From NCBI RefSeq assembly GCF_000239775.1, contig NZ_CAFI01000085.1, forward strand, positions 1 to 40,980: a DNA stretch of 40,980 bases. Direction: 5' to 3'. The position numbers and the translations under genes were made by a program. The DNA is from Bradyrhizobium sp. ORS 375 (GTDB lineage: Bacteria > Pseudomonadota > Alphaproteobacteria > Rhizobiales > Xanthobacteraceae). Positions 21,403 through 28,267 of the stretch are shown here, piece by piece. The notes under the pieces were generated by a model. It was not told the DNA's origin and ran no database searches. It worked only from the letters and a program-made list of their open reading frames with translations. Each line of letters begins with the position of its first letter. Position 1 is the stretch's first letter.

Positions 21403-23222
21403 CAGAGGCGATATCTATGCTGCGCCCGAAGCTCGTGAGCCCGCGCCTGCATGATCCGAAGGAAGCGGGTCCCCTGGCGTTCGTTTGGTCCTACGTCAAG
21501 GCCAAGCGCCAGCATTTTGCGCCGCTGTTTGGTTGCGTCGTGGTCGCTGGCGCCTGCGCGATCGCTGTTCAATATGAGATGAAGGCGCTGGTGGATGCGA
21601 TGGCCGCGCCCGAGCGCCGGGTTGACGCGGTGCTGCTGGCCTTCGGGCTGTTCATCTCCATCGTCGCCGTGGAGACGATCTGCTGGCGCGTCGCCGGCTG
21701 GCTGGGTGCCCGTGCAATCGTCAGCGCCGGCGTGCAGATTCGCCTCGACCTGTTCGAGCGATTGGTCGCCAAGCCGCTGGGCTTTTTCGCCGAAGTGTTT
21801 TCTGGAGCGCTCGGCTCGCGCATCACGGCGGTCAGCGGCGCTTTCGGCGCCATCATGAACACGTTCATCTGGAACATCCTGCCGCCTTGCGTCGACTTCG
21901 TCGGCGCGCTGGTGCTGTTCAGCATCATGGATATCGGCATGGCGGTTGCGGTGTTCGCGCTCGTCATCGCGATCGGCAGTGGGCTCCTTGTGTTTGGCCT
22001 GCGGGGCAGGCAGCTGCACCACGTTTATGCAAGACAGGCGGGCAGGGCGTCCGGGGAGCTCATCGATACGATCGCCAACATCCGCGCAGTCAAGATGTTC
22101 GGCATGCGGCACCGCGAGCACCAGAGGCTTTCGGCGATCCTGCATGAGGAGGCCGACGCCCAGGGGCGGAGTTGGACCTATCTCGAGAAGAGCAGGATGC
22201 TGCACGATTTCTTCCTGTGGCTGTCGGCCGCCTGCATCTTCGGCTGGGCCGTCTATCGTTGGACAATCGGCGCGTTCTCGCCAGGTGACGTGGTGCTGGT
22301 CAGCGCGCTGACCTTCCGTATTCTGCACGGCTCGCGCGATCTTGCGATGGCCCTCATCGGCACCAGCAACCAGATTGCCGTGATCAGGGAGACCCTGGAG
22401 GTGCTGGAGGCCCATTCCACGCCTACCGTTGGGACCATCCACCTCGGGCGCAGCGAGCCGCCCCAGATCCAAATCTCCCGCCTGGGCTTTGCTTACCGTC
22501 CAGATGATCCGGTCCTCAGCGACATCAGCTGCGACATTCCGCCGGGACAGCGCGTCGGCATCATCGGCGAGTCCGGCGCAGGAAAGTCGACCTTGCTCGC
22601 GCTTTTGCATCGGCTGCATGATCCCCAGCGCGGCGAGATCCGGCTCGGCGGCCAGCCGCTTGCTGCGATGTCCGAGCAGGGCTTGCACGACCTGATCGCC
22701 TTCGTTCCGCAGGATGTCGGCCTGTTTCACCGCACCATCCTCGAAAACCTGCGCTACGGCCATCCTGATGCGACAGAGCAGGAGATCATGGCGGCTGCAG
22801 AGATCGCGCAATGCGGCTTCATCCATGAACTGCCGGATGGCCTCCGCACAATCGTGGGCGAGGGCGGCACGGTGCTATCGGGGGGGCAGCGGCAACGCAT
22901 CGCGATTGCCAGGGCCTTACTGAAGAGCGCGCCCATTCTGCTGCTGGACGAAGCAACCTCGGCGCTCGACGTCGACACCGAGCGGGCGCTGCGTCAAGCC
23001 CTTGCAGGCGCATTTGCGAACCGGACCATCATCTCGGCGACCCATCGGTTTGCGACCCTGGAGGCGTTCGACAGGATCATCGTGCTGCAGAACGGGCGGA
23101 TCATTCAGGATGGCAGCCCGGCTGCGGTCATCGGCGGTCATCCGAGATGGGATCACTCGCATCTCCGTCCGGAGTCTCAGTCCACCCTCAGGCGCCGCCA
23201 GGGAATCGAACAAGCCGGGTAG
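21399..23222 (+). CDS. ABC exporter, fused permease and ATPase
   Basis: A half-transporter of 607 residues. About six membrane helices lie in residues 30-330 (for example HFAPLFGCVVVAGACAIAV and FGLFISIVAVETICWRV). The ATPase covers residues about 350-590: Walker A GESGAGKST (near 390), Q-loop FVPQDVGLF, signature LSGGQRQRIAIARAL (near 493), Walker B ILLLDEATSALD (near 513) and switch His in SATHR. It is of the MsbA/exporter type that works as a dimer. Its ATG overlaps the glf stop. By context it probably flips or exports a lipid-linked glycan or glycolipid containing galactofuranose; a drug-exporter role cannot be ruled out. Confidence 0.93.
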   Translation: MTEAISMLRPKLVSPRLHDPKEAGPLAFVWSYVKAKRQHFAPLFGCVVVAGACAIAVQYEMKALVDAMAAPERRVDAVLLAFGLFISIVAVETICWRVAGWLGARAIVSAGVQIRLDLFERLVAKPLGFFAEVFSGALGSRITAVSGAFGAIMNTFIWNILPPCVDFVGALVLFSIMDIGMAVAVFALVIAIGSGLLVFGLRGRQLHHVYARQAGRASGELIDTIANIRAVKMFGMRHREHQRLSAILHEEADAQGRSWTYLEKSRMLHDFFLWLSAACIFGWAVYRWTIGAFSPGDVVLVSALTFRILHGSRDLAMALIGTSNQIAVIRETLEVLEAHSTPTVGTIHLGRSEPPQIQISRLGFAYRPDDPVLSDISCDIPPGQRVGIIGESGAGKSTLLALLHRLHDPQRGEIRLGGQPLAAMSEQGLHDLIAFVPQDVGLFHRTILENLRYGHPDATEQEIMAAAEIAQCGFIHELPDGLRTIVGEGGTVLSGGQRQRIAIARALLKSAPILLLDEATSALDVDTERALRQALAGAFANRTIISATHRFATLEAFDRIIVLQNGRIIQDGSPAAVIGGHPRWDHSHLRPESQSTLRRRQGIEQAG

Positions 23223-23326
23223 CCGGCCCGTGACCGGGTCTCGGCGGCGGCGTGCCTGATCCCTGCTGACGATTGAGAACGCCCGTGAAGCAGATTGCCT
23301 GCTCCAGACGGAGATCCCCTGGAGCT

Positions 23327-23554
23327 TCAGCGATCGATCGTGTCTCTCGGCCGCTCGCGAAGCTCGCGCTCGATCTGCGCCAGGGCTCTGTTTGCGACCA
23401 TGAGCGGCCGGTGCTCACCCTGCTCGAAGAGACGTGGGACATGGCGCCCGACCAGAGCATTCGCCTCTGTCGGACTGCAGCCACGTCGCAGCAGATAGCC
23501 GGTCGCAATATCGATCGCCTGAAACAATGCAGCCATGTTGTGGTCTGTGGACAT
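23327..23554 (-). CDS. small hypothetical protein (75 aa), stress promoter
   Basis: An ATG at 23554 (a second at 23557) opens 75 codons. The peptide is helical: NMAALFQAIDIATGYLLRRG, then CSPTEANALVGRHVPRLFEQG and a C-terminal NRALAQIERELRERPRD. I do not recognise a domain; it resembles small conserved proteins seen near stress genes in Bradyrhizobium. The frame is open much further upstream (to 24007), but that part is antisense to the SIR2-like gene. The start is supported by an EcfG-type promoter ending at 23583, about 25 bases upstream. Confidence 0.68.
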   Translation of the reverse strand: MSTDHNMAALFQAIDIATGYLLRRGCSPTEANALVGRHVPRLFEQGEHRPLMVANRALAQIERELRERPRDTIDR

Positions 23555-23582
23555 CATAAAACGATTTCGACGGTTACAGGAG

Positions 23583-23607
23583 AACCGGCGGTCTGATTGG
23601 CTGTTCC
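23583..23607 (-). promoter_or_regulatory. EcfG-type promoter for the 75-aa gene
   Basis: Minus-strand GGAAC (23607-23603), 18 bases, then TT (23584-23583, GGTT). Divergent partner of the 23670 site. Confidence 0.6.
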
Positions 23608-23669
23608 TGGGCCTTTGAGGCGACGCTGCACTTCGGACAGCAGGACCTGTCGGGCGAGGGCGGTTGGTA

Positions 23670-23694
23670 GGAACGCCGCTTGTTGTTCTCGTTT
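23670..23694 (+). promoter_or_regulatory. EcfG-type promoter for the SIR2-like gene
   Basis: GTAGGAACG has GGAAC at 23670-23674, then GTTT at 23691-23694 (CGTT at 15 bases, TT at 18). The gene's ATG is at 23702, so the transcript would have almost no leader. Confidence 0.55.
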
Positions 23695-23701
23695 GTCTCG
23701 C

Positions 23702-24565
23702 ATGGAGCTGATTCAACACAGCGGTGAGCCGCGTCTGGCGCAGGACGTGCTGGTGTCTGCGATGCGGCGCCGGCATGCCATCCTGTTTGTTGGCGCCGGC
23801 GTGTCGATGACGGTCGGGCTGCCATCCTGGCAGTCGCTGATCGATCATCTTGTCGAGGAGCTCGAACTCGAGTGCGACGTCATCGACGGCATGCGCGATG
23901 GCTATCAGATGCTGGCGGAGTACTATCGTCTCGAGCGAGGCGGCATCGGTCCGCTGCGCAGCTGGCTTGACCGCAATTGGCGGGTCGCTTCGGACTGCAT
24001 CGCGCAATCACACCTTCACCGGTTGATTGTCGATCTCGACTTCCCGGTGATCTACACGACCAACTATGACCGCAATCTGGAAACGGCATTCGAGGTGTGC
24101 GGCAAGCCATACGCCAAGATCAGCAATGCAAAGGAGATCGCTTCGGCTCCGGCGGGTGTCACCCAGATCGTCAAGTACCACGGCGATTTCGACGACGATG
24201 CGTCGCTCGTGCTGACCGAAACGGACTTCCTCAAACGGCTGTCGTTCGACTCACCGCTGGATCTCAAGCTTCGCGCGGACGCGCTGGCCAATACTATTCT
24301 GTTCGTCGGCTACAGCATGTCCGATCCCAACATCCGCTTGCTGCTGTATCGGATCTGGCAGATCTGGGAGGAGTCGGGCTACCGCCACGATCGACCGCGC
24401 TCCTTCGTTTTCGCTCCCCTGCGGAATCCGGTCCAGGAGGCGATCCTCGCGCGCTGGGGTATCACCAGCCTGTCTCCCGCCGATACGGCGAGCGCGGATC
24501 AGGCGCTCACGGCTTTCCTCGGCGATCTCCGCGCGAGATTGGTGAGCGGAGCGCAGGCGGATTGA
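23702..24565 (+). CDS. stand-alone SIR2-like (NAD-binding) domain protein
   Basis: A protein of 287 residues consisting almost wholly of a SIR2-like domain (SIR2_2 type). Motifs run in order: FVGAGVSMTVGLPSW (NAD-binding GAG, residues 29-43), IYTTNYDRNLE with the conserved Asn (N121), KYHGDFDD with the catalytic His (H160), and LFVGYSMSDPNIR. This class often hydrolyses NAD; in Thoeris and DSR systems related domains cause NAD loss during phage infection. No second effector or sensor domain and no partner gene with a known defence domain is adjacent. The ATG at 23702 lies about 8 bases past the predicted -10, with no clear ribosome binding site. The frame is open upstream to 23597 but that part precedes the promoter. 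Role: stress-linked NADase, defence or deacylation; unproven. Confidence 0.82.
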   Translation: MELIQHSGEPRLAQDVLVSAMRRRHAILFVGAGVSMTVGLPSWQSLIDHLVEELELECDVIDGMRDGYQMLAEYYRLERGGIGPLRSWLDRNWRVASDCIAQSHLHRLIVDLDFPVIYTTNYDRNLETAFEVCGKPYAKISNAKEIASAPAGVTQIVKYHGDFDDDASLVLTETDFLKRLSFDSPLDLKLRADALANTILFVGYSMSDPNIRLLLYRIWQIWEESGYRHDRPRSFVFAPLRNPVQEAILARWGITSLSPADTASADQALTAFLGDLRARLVSGAQAD

Positions 24566-24714
24566 CGCGGACGGAAAGGAGTTCCAGTGCCGCGGTGTTC
24601 GAGCGTCAGTATAGACCCGCTTGGAATACTTGGCCTTGCTTACCTATGTTGCTGCAGTCCTGCGCTCGACCGGCAAAATGATGCCGGTACTTTTTCTAAC
24701 AGCGCGGGACGAGT

Positions 24715-24939
24715 ATGGAAGTCGATTATCGAAAGAAGCGGCGTCGCCGGGTCAAGCAGACCCTGTCCCTCGGCGAACGTCTGCTGCAGACGGCCCATGC
24801 GGCGCGCGAGGCCGCTAAGCAGATGCCGCCGGGTGCCGATCAGGTGCAGCTCTTGGCGCGGGCGCGCGAGGCCGAGGCGATCGCGCAGCTCGAGGCATTT
24901 CTGAGAGGGCCTACGCGCTATCCTCCACGGCGTCCGTGA
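24715..24939 (+). CDS. small conserved hypothetical protein (74 aa)
   Basis: A basic, helical protein: MEVDYRKKRRRRVKQTLSLG at the start, then RLLQTAHAAREAAKQMPPG and LLARAREAEAIAQLEAFL. It resembles a small family common in Bradyrhizobiaceae, often beginning with DYRKKALRRVKQ, of unknown function. No membrane segment. It follows the SIR2-like gene by 149 bases on the same strand; no GGAAC box is seen in front, so it may share that transcript. Confidence 0.65.
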   Translation: MEVDYRKKRRRRVKQTLSLGERLLQTAHAAREAAKQMPPGADQVQLLARAREAEAIAQLEAFLRGPTRYPPRRP

Positions 24940-25299
24940 TTCATGCAGGGCGTCAGGTCGGCGAGGTTCACCGGCACCGCCGCGGTCCTCGGCGACGAGA
25001 TATCGCCGTAAGGAAGAACTTGGGTTCGGCGCGGTAGTCTGAGGCCAGTCGCCATCGCGATGGCGGCCTAACCTTCCCGCGTGCGTCGTTGCTGACCATC
25101 TCAGCGGAGCGGGATCGGCAATCATGATGCTCGGTAGCAGCTCCCTTAGGCCGTGCACGCTTGCGGCCCCGACCGCATTGCGTGTTGTCGGATACGTTCA
25201 GTGCCTCGCGCGTGCCGGCTCATGCGCCATCGGCATGGATCGTGCGGGAGACGGCGATCGCCCGCATCTCATCAGGCTGAAGCCGATCGTAAGTTCATT
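24940..25299. other. intergenic stretch, nothing recognised except a palindrome
   Basis: About 360 bases without a convincing gene. A perfect 16-base palindrome, CGCCATCGCGATGGCG, sits at 25050-25065. The frame open at 25124-25309 is not protein-like. Confidence 0.55.
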
Positions 25300-25324
25300 G
25301 GAACGTTGAGATGCGGCTCCGCTT
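25300..25324 (+). promoter_or_regulatory. EcfG-type promoter for the small exported protein
   Basis: TTGGAACG has GGAAC at 25300-25304, then 18 bases and TT (25323-25324, read as CTT). The leader to the ATG at 25392 would be about 60 bases. Confidence 0.55.
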
Positions 25325-25391
25325 AGCCGCAGACGCTCACACGGCGACGACCGATACGGCAACAACATCGAATCATATGAGGAAATCTGGA

Positions 25392-25916
25392 ATGACAATG
25401 ATGAAGCATATACTTGGAGCAGTCGCGCTCACTGCGATGAGTGCTGCTCCCACGCTGGCGCAATCGGTGATCAGCGATCCCGGTCGTTGCGAGGCGGAAT
25501 TCCCGAACGCGAACTGCCAGAACCTCGGACCTGGCAACCCCTACACCGGCACAGGCCCGACGCTTGAAAACCGCCGTGATCTGAACCGATCGCGCCACTC
25601 TCGCGCAAGCCGCGCTCACGCACGGCGCAGCGACAACGGCTTCTGGCCGGCGGAGGCTGCGGGCGACGTCATCGGGGGGGCGGTGGGGGCTGCCGGCGCG
25701 ATCGCCACCGCTCCGTTCAGGCCAGCGGGAGCATGGGACAGCGGTTGGGGCAACTCGGGCTGGGACAATTCCTACGCGATGATGGGCGGCGGGGGCGATG
25801 GCGATGAGTCGAATGTCGGCACCTACACGGCCGGCAACGTCGCCGGCAACTGGGTCGCATGCCCGCGCGGCGCCATGGTGCAGGGCGTGGACGGCCGCAT
25901 GCACCGCTGCCGCTAA
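25392..25916 (+). CDS. exported hypothetical protein, Gly/Ser/Asn-rich
   Basis: A protein of 174 residues. A signal peptide (MMKHILGAVALTAMSAAPTLAQ) predicts export to the periplasm. The mature part has CEAEFPNANCQNLGPGNPYTG, an Arg/Ser/His-rich stretch (RHSRASRAHARR), a hydrophobic Gly/Ala segment (DVIGGAVGAAGAIATAPF), a Trp-Gly repeat region (DSGWGNSGWDNSY) and a Cys-containing tail (CPRGAMVQGVDGRMHRC). Four Cys could form disulfides. Small exported proteins of this kind are frequent in Bradyrhizobium, function unknown. The ATG at 25392 has AGGAAA seven bases upstream; ATGs at 25398 and 25401 are alternatives. EcfG-type promoter upstream. Confidence 0.75.
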   Translation: MTMMKHILGAVALTAMSAAPTLAQSVISDPGRCEAEFPNANCQNLGPGNPYTGTGPTLENRRDLNRSRHSRASRAHARRSDNGFWPAEAAGDVIGGAVGAAGAIATAPFRPAGAWDSGWGNSGWDNSYAMMGGGGDGDESNVGTYTAGNVAGNWVACPRGAMVQGVDGRMHRCR

Positions 25917-25999
25917 CGGCAAGCAGGCGATGGCACGGCGGTCTGCCAGTGCCATCGCCGCGCGGTGAGCGAGACGCGAGGAGACGTCAGGTCGAGATA

Positions 26000-26401
26000 T
26001 CAATGCTCGCGCAGCCTCGCCGCAAGAAAGTCGGCCACGGACGAGATATCGATCGGCTTTTCCCAATGCGGAACGTCGGCGAATTCGGGCCGTATGGACG
26101 CCTTGTCATATCCAGTCGTAAAGACGAATGGAATGTTGCGCTCGCGCAGGATGCGCGCCACCGGGAAGATCATCTCGCTGCGGACATTGATGTCGAGCAG
26201 GGCGGCATCGAACGATTGCCCGGACCGCAGCAGCGCCTGCGCCTCGTCGATATCACACATCGGTCCGATCACCTCAGCGCCGCGGCGCCGGAACTCATCG
26301 GCGAGATCATCGGCCAGAAAATACTCGTCCTCGACAATCAGGATCGATCGTCCGGCAAATGGCTGTGAGGACGTCCGCGGAATGGCCGATCCATGATGCA
26401 T
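26000..26401 (-). CDS. single-domain response regulator
   Basis: A receiver-only protein of 133 residues with no output domain. Acidic residues are in ILIVEDEYFLADDL (residues 20-33), the phospho-acceptor Asp in AALLDINVRS (D70) and the conserved Lys in HWEKPID (K115). The switch region reads FVFTTGYDK (104-110), close to the F-[AT]-TG-Y pattern of alphaproteobacterial single-domain regulators tied to the general stress response. AGGAG lies seven bases before the ATG at 26401. It is divergent from the stand-alone CheB. A likely role is phosphate acceptor or sink for one of the HWE kinases in the window; inference. Confidence 0.88.
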   Translation of the reverse strand: MHHGSAIPRTSSQPFAGRSILIVEDEYFLADDLADEFRRRGAEVIGPMCDIDEAQALLRSGQSFDAALLDINVRSEMIFPVARILRERNIPFVFTTGYDKASIRPEFADVPHWEKPIDISSVADFLAARLREH

Positions 26402-26428
26402 GAAGTTCTCCTATGAGAATGACTGATA

Positions 26429-26453
26429 GGAACGGCTGATGGACAAATACCTT
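26429..26453 (+). promoter_or_regulatory. EcfG-type promoter for the CheB-type gene
   Basis: ATAGGAACG has GGAAC at 26429-26433, then 18 bases and TT (26452-26453, read as CTT). The leader to the TTG start at 26513 would be about 50 bases. Confidence 0.58.
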
Positions 26454-26512
26454 GTCGCCCAACGGTACAAAACAACCCGTGTTCCTGTGCGACGCTCGAG
26501 AAGGATCGGATC

Positions 26513-27517
26513 TTGTTCAACCGAGACATCATCGTCATCGGCGGCTCATCGGGAGCAACCGCACCGCTGAAGGAGATTCTCGGGCGGCTGCCGCCTGATA
26601 TCCCCGCCGCGGTGTTTGTCGTGCTACACATTCCCGCACGCGGAATCGGCATCCTGTCGACAGTCGTCCACGCCGCAGGCTGCCTTCCGGTCAAGCATGC
26701 CATGGATGGGATGCCGATCGAAAACGGAACGGTGTATCTCGCGGCGCCCGATCATCACCTGCTGGTCGTGAATGGCGAGATCATGCTCGGCCGCGGCCCA
26801 CGCGAGAACATGGTTCGTCCGGCCATCGATCCCCTGTTCCGATCTGCTGCGCTGCATTATGGGCCCAGGGTCATCGGTATTATCCTAAGTGGTCTTCTAT
26901 CAGACGGTGCGTCCGGCCTCAACGCCATTAAGCGCTGCGGCGGGGTGGCGATGGTGCAGGCGCCGACGGATGCGCTTGCTGATGAGATGCCGCGGCGTGC
27001 GCTCGAAGCCAGTTCCGTCGACTACTGCCTGCCGGGCGCTGAGATCGGCGATGTCCTCGCCGGCTTGACCAAGGCGAAGGCCGACGCGGCGGGGCCCGCT
27101 CCGCCTGACATCCGCCTGGAGGTGGACATCGCAGCCGGCGAGCGCATCGACAGCGAGACCCTCGGGACGATCTCCAGACCGGCGGCCTTGACCTGCCCGA
27201 GCTGCGGCGGCGTGCTGTCGCACGTCACCGTCGACAAGCCGCTGCGGTTTCGCTGCCAGGTGGGGCACGCCTTCACGGCCGACGTGCTGGCCAGGGAGCA
27301 GGAGAGCCGGGTCGACGAGGCGATGCGGGTGGCGCTGCGTATCATCGAGGAGCGCGCGGAGCTGGTGCGCCGCATGGCCGAGGATGCGCGCGCCAGCGGC
27401 CGCACCGCGATTGCCGAGATGTACGACGACAGATGCATCGAGTACAGGCGCTATGCCGATCTGATCAGGCAGGTCGTCCTCAAGTCGCTCGATCTGCCGG
27501 CGGCGACAGGGGGGTGA
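26513..27517 (+). CDS. receiver-less CheB-type methylesterase with zinc-ribbon-like tail
   Basis: A protein of 334 residues. Residues 1-190 form a CheB methylesterase domain with the catalytic triad positions kept: Ser in IGGSSGATAPL (S12/S13), His in VVLHIPARG (H39) and Asp in ILSGLLSDGASGL (D131). There is no receiver domain. After a linker comes CPSCGGVLSHV...RFRCQVGHAF (near 224-250), a likely zinc-binding motif, then a helical tail. The start is TTG at 26513 with AAGGA seven bases upstream. No che operon is near, so it probably belongs to a signalling pathway other than flagellar taxis. A three-base gap leads to the next small gene, so they are co-transcribed. Confidence 0.88.
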   Translation: MFNRDIIVIGGSSGATAPLKEILGRLPPDIPAAVFVVLHIPARGIGILSTVVHAAGCLPVKHAMDGMPIENGTVYLAAPDHHLLVVNGEIMLGRGPRENMVRPAIDPLFRSAALHYGPRVIGIILSGLLSDGASGLNAIKRCGGVAMVQAPTDALADEMPRRALEASSVDYCLPGAEIGDVLAGLTKAKADAAGPAPPDIRLEVDIAAGERIDSETLGTISRPAALTCPSCGGVLSHVTVDKPLRFRCQVGHAFTADVLAREQESRVDEAMRVALRIIEERAELVRRMAEDARASGRTAIAEMYDDRCIEYRRYADLIRQVVLKSLDLPAATGG

Positions 27518-27520
27518 AAG

Positions 27521-27829
27521 ATGGGGAGAGATGCCCCGATGTTTTCGGCCGAGACCACGGCGGCCGAGATCCGTGCCGAGGAGATGCAGCTGCGCAAGGC
27601 CGTCGCGGACATTCTGAAGGGGCGGACGCGTCTGCGCAACCAGGAGCGGCTGATCGCCGACATGGGCCAGCCTTGCGCCAGCTCGGTTGGCCACAGGACC
27701 AAGCAAGAGGCTGAGCGGCTCGCGGTGCTGATACGCGAGAGCCTGGCGGAGTGGGAGCGGCATCGCGCGCTCATTCAGCAACGGCTGGCCTATTTGCGCC
27801 TCCGCCAGCAGCGCGAGCTGAAATCCTGA
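27521..27829 (+). CDS. small helical hypothetical protein (102 aa)
   Basis: A protein rich in Glu, Arg and Leu that is probably coiled coil over most of its length: EIRAEEMQLRKAVADILKG, QERLIADMG and RESLAEWERHRALIQQRLA. No enzymatic motif. It starts three bases after the CheB-type gene with GGGGTGAAAG before the ATG, so it is in the same operon and may be a partner or scaffold for it. I recognise no named family. Confidence 0.72.
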   Translation: MGRDAPMFSAETTAAEIRAEEMQLRKAVADILKGRTRLRNQERLIADMGQPCASSVGHRTKQEAERLAVLIRESLAEWERHRALIQQRLAYLRLRQQRELKS

Positions 27830-27873
27830 CACGCAGGGCCGCCGGGCGGCCTGCGCGCGCCGGTGGCGATGCG

Positions 27874-28092
27874 TCAGCCGTCGCGGCGGGGCAGCTTCAC
27901 GAACTGCACGCCCGTCGCACACCAGGCGAACATGCAGCCATGCCCGTCCGCGAAGTTCCTGATACGCCCGGTCGCGACATCGTTGTAGCCGAACATCCGC
28001 TCGACATCCGCTGTCGCCAGATGCAGGCCCTGGCCGGGAACCAAACGGTCCAGCTGCATTTGCAGAATCGGTAGGCTGAGTGGCTCGGTCAT
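27874..28092 (-). CDS. small conserved hypothetical protein (72 aa)
   Basis: A compact protein of 72 residues: an N-terminal LPILQMQLDRLVPGQGLHL, then ADVERMFGYNDVATGRIRNFADGHGCMFAW and a short C-terminal strand VQFVKLPRR. It resembles a family of short hypothetical proteins in Bradyrhizobiaceae with the pattern DVERMFG...FA.GHGC.F. Function unknown; the Cys/His pair might bind metal. It lies between two signalling genes on the opposite strand, convergent with the coiled-coil gene. Confidence 0.68.
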   Translation of the reverse strand: MTEPLSLPILQMQLDRLVPGQGLHLATADVERMFGYNDVATGRIRNFADGHGCMFAWCATGVQFVKLPRRDG

Positions 28093-28196
28093 GGATCAAC
28101 GGGTAGAGGAAACCGGCACCATCGATGTTGCGGCAGATCAAGCCGCGCGGGCCGGATTCGTCGGCGGAAAGCATGCTTTCTTGCTGCGTTGGCGGT

Positions 28197-28223
28197 GTCC
28201 TGCGGCTATTTTGTTTGCAGGAC
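28197..28223. promoter_or_regulatory. inverted repeat upstream of the CheB-CheR-kinase gene, possible operator
   Basis: GTCCTGC and GCAGGAC are perfect 7-base arms around a 13-base AT-rich spacer (ggctattttgttt). The 27-base symmetry, 45 bases before the start at 28268, suits a dimeric regulator. No EcfG box is seen in this 175-base gap, so this operon appears regulated differently from its neighbours. Confidence 0.4.
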
Positions 28224-28267
28224 GGATCGGCTAGTTTGTTTCTGTTTTTGGCTGAGGCGGATTTGAT

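Noticed and set aside
21291-22826. A 511-codon minus-strand frame
   Set aside because: Antisense to glf and the ABC transporter, both of which have complete motifs.
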